This document shows positions 5,875 through 6,850 of a DNA stretch of 6,850 nucleotides, piece after piece; the first letter of the stretch is position 1, and the number at the start of each line of letters is the position of its first letter. The stretch covers positions 1 to 6,850 of the forward strand of contig PLZZ01000120.1 in NCBI GenBank assembly GCA_003153585.1, read 5' to 3'. Both the position numbers and the translations under genes were made by a program. Below the pieces are notes generated by a model. The model did no database searches and was not told where the DNA came from. It saw only the letters and a list, made by a program, of their open reading frames with translations. The stretch is from Acidobacteriota bacterium (GTDB lineage Bacteria > Acidobacteriota > Terriglobia > Acidiferrales > UBA7541).

Positions 5875-5886
5875 GCCCGCCTGGGC
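5875..5886 (-). other. Short GC hairpin next to the accA stop
   Basis: Inverted repeat GCCC / GGGC with a 4-base loop, starting five bases after the accA stop codon and four bases upstream of the larger hairpin. It may form part of the same 3'-end structure. It is short, so chance is possible. Confidence 0.3.
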
Positions 5887-5891
5887 AAATC

Positions 5892-6850
5892 CTATGCGAA
5901 AAACTTCCCCATGTTCCGAAATTTCTGGTAGCGCTGCTCGATAAGAACCTCCGCAGAAAGCCGGGAAAGTTCTTCGAGCGAACGTACCAGCACCGGCTCC
6001 AGCAACTTGGCGGTGGCATAGTGATCGTTATGTGCGCCGCCGTCCGGTTCGGGAACGATCTCGTCGATCAATTGCATTTCGAGCAAGTCGGGTGCCGTAA
6101 TCTTCAAAGCCTCGGCGGCCACTTCCGCTTTACTCGGGTCGCGCCACATGATGGAAGCGCAACCCTCCGGCGAAATTACCGAGTAAACGGAATTCTCCAG
6201 CATGTACACGCGATCGCCAATAGCGATTGCCAGCGCGCCGCCCGAGCCGCCTTCCCCCGTGATGGTAACCACGATCGGAACCGGTAAGCGGGACATTTCG
6301 CGCAAATTAAACGCGATGGCTTCGGCTTGGCCGCGCTCTTCCGCGTCCACGCCGGGATAGGCCCCCTGGGTATCCACAAAAATAAAAATTGGACGGCGAA
6401 ACTTTGCCGCGAGCTTCATCGCGCGCAAAGCCTTGCGATATCCCTCGGGCTTCGCTTGGCCAAAGTTGCGAGCGAGCCGCTGCTTGGTGTCGCGGCCCTT
6501 CTGGTTCCCGACAATCATTACGGGCTTTCCGTGGAAGGTGGCCATCCCGGTGATCAACGCGGGATCGTCAGAGAAATTGCGGTCGCCATGAATTTCGCTA
6601 AAATTTTCAAAAAGCAACCGTATAAAATCATCCGTGTAAGGACGCTGAGGATGACGCGCAAGCTGCAAACGCTGCCAAGCGCCCAGGTTGTTGTAGAAAT
6701 CGCGCTTCAATTCTTCCACTTCACGGCGAATGCGTTCGATTTCCACCGTTGTTTCTCCCGTGGTAGTCGAGAGTCTGGTCAGTTCCGCGACGTCACGTTC
6801 GAGGCCGTCAATTTCCCGCTGGCGTTGCCGGTCGGTTTCCTTCTTGTCGG
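5892..6850 (-). CDS. accA: Acetyl-CoA carboxylase carboxyltransferase subunit alpha (5' end outside window)
   Basis: Alpha subunit of the cytoplasmic carboxyltransferase that, with AccD, moves the carboxyl group from carboxybiotin on BCCP to acetyl-CoA to make malonyl-CoA, the committed step of fatty acid synthesis. The window holds 318 codons plus the stop; E. coli AccA has 319 residues. Numbered from an internal GTG at 6746, signatures are LGAWQRLQLARHPQRPYT (21-38), GDRNFSDDPALITG (54-67), NQKGRDTKQR (81-90), PEGYRKALR (100-108), VDTQGAYPGVDAEERGQ (124-140), the crotonase-type oxyanion region GEGGSGGALAI (164-174), SVISPEGCASIMW (189-201) and PEPDGGAHND (232-241). The reading frame stays open from 6746 to the window edge. 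That upstream part encodes a coiled-coil-like Glu/Arg-rich helix (IDGLERDVAEL) aligning with the normal AccA N-terminus, so the real start is most likely just outside the window. A GTG start at 6746, preceded by GGGAG, is the alternative. The neighbouring genes are unrelated to lipid synthesis. Confidence 0.97.
   Translation of the reverse strand, partial: DKKETDRQRQREIDGLERDVAELTRLSTTTGETTVEIERIRREVEELKRDFYNNLGAWQRLQLARHPQRPYTDDFIRLLFENFSEIHGDRNFSDDPALITGMATFHGKPVMIVGNQKGRDTKQRLARNFGQAKPEGYRKALRAMKLAAKFRRPIFIFVDTQGAYPGVDAEERGQAEAIAFNLREMSRLPVPIVVTITGEGGSGGALAIAIGDRVYMLENSVYSVISPEGCASIMWRDPSKAEVAAEALKITAPDLLEMQLIDEIVPEPDGGAHNDHYATAKLLEPVLVRSLEELSRLSAEVLIEQRYQKFRNMGKFFA

Noticed and set aside
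6744..6746. GTG at 6746 as the true start of accA
   Set aside because: It has a passable GGGAG upstream, but the frame continues open to the window edge and encodes a helix that aligns with the normal AccA N-terminus, so a start outside the window is preferred.
1..6850. CRISPR array, tRNA, rRNA, insertion sequence or phage genes
   Set aside because: No regularly spaced repeats, cloverleaf patterns, transposase motifs or terminal inverted repeats were seen by eye on either strand.

Overview
This 6850-base window is an ordinary-looking stretch of bacterial chromosome. All seven recognisable genes lie on the minus strand, so transcription runs from right to left. The moderately high GC, Shine-Dalgarno-led genes, a System I cytochrome c maturation locus with a cysteine-type CcmE, and the gene styles together suggest a soil or environmental Acidobacteriota-like organism. 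That placement is inference from style, not from a marker gene.

Layout in the direction of transcription: (1) accA, the acetyl-CoA carboxylase carboxyltransferase alpha subunit, cut at its 5' end by the window edge (5892-6850). It is followed by two adjacent GC-rich hairpins (5836-5886) that probably end or process its transcript. (2) A small unrecognised integral membrane protein (5386-5775). (3) About 240 bases without a convincing gene (5149-5385). (4) A small stand-alone [2Fe-2S] ferredoxin-like protein (4774-5148). (5) A 199-residue protein with an N-terminal CxxC and a faint resemblance to the uracil-DNA glycosylase superfamily (4087-4686). (6) A complete group II PLP-dependent decarboxylase of the aromatic amino acid type (2536-3984), probably with its own promoter. 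(7) ccmE (1965-2426) and ccmF (1-1925, 3' end outside the window), which form a cytochrome c heme-delivery operon.

ccmE and ccmF clearly work together: CcmE carries heme in the periplasm and CcmF attaches it to apocytochrome c. The CcmE here has Cys in place of the usual heme-binding His (C121-x3-Y125), the hallmark of the variant 'System I*'. The CcmF partner keeps its WWD motif and all four heme-ligand histidines. The iron-sulfur protein and the CxxC protein are close neighbours and may be co-transcribed, but no shared function can be shown. accA, the membrane protein and the decarboxylase look like independent units.

No tRNA, rRNA, CRISPR array, insertion sequence or prophage gene was seen. 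I found no clearly new multi-gene system. The points most worth a second look are the variant CcmE with its CcmF partner, the unassigned CxxC/Fe-S pair, the substrate of the decarboxylase, and the intergenic inverted repeats.
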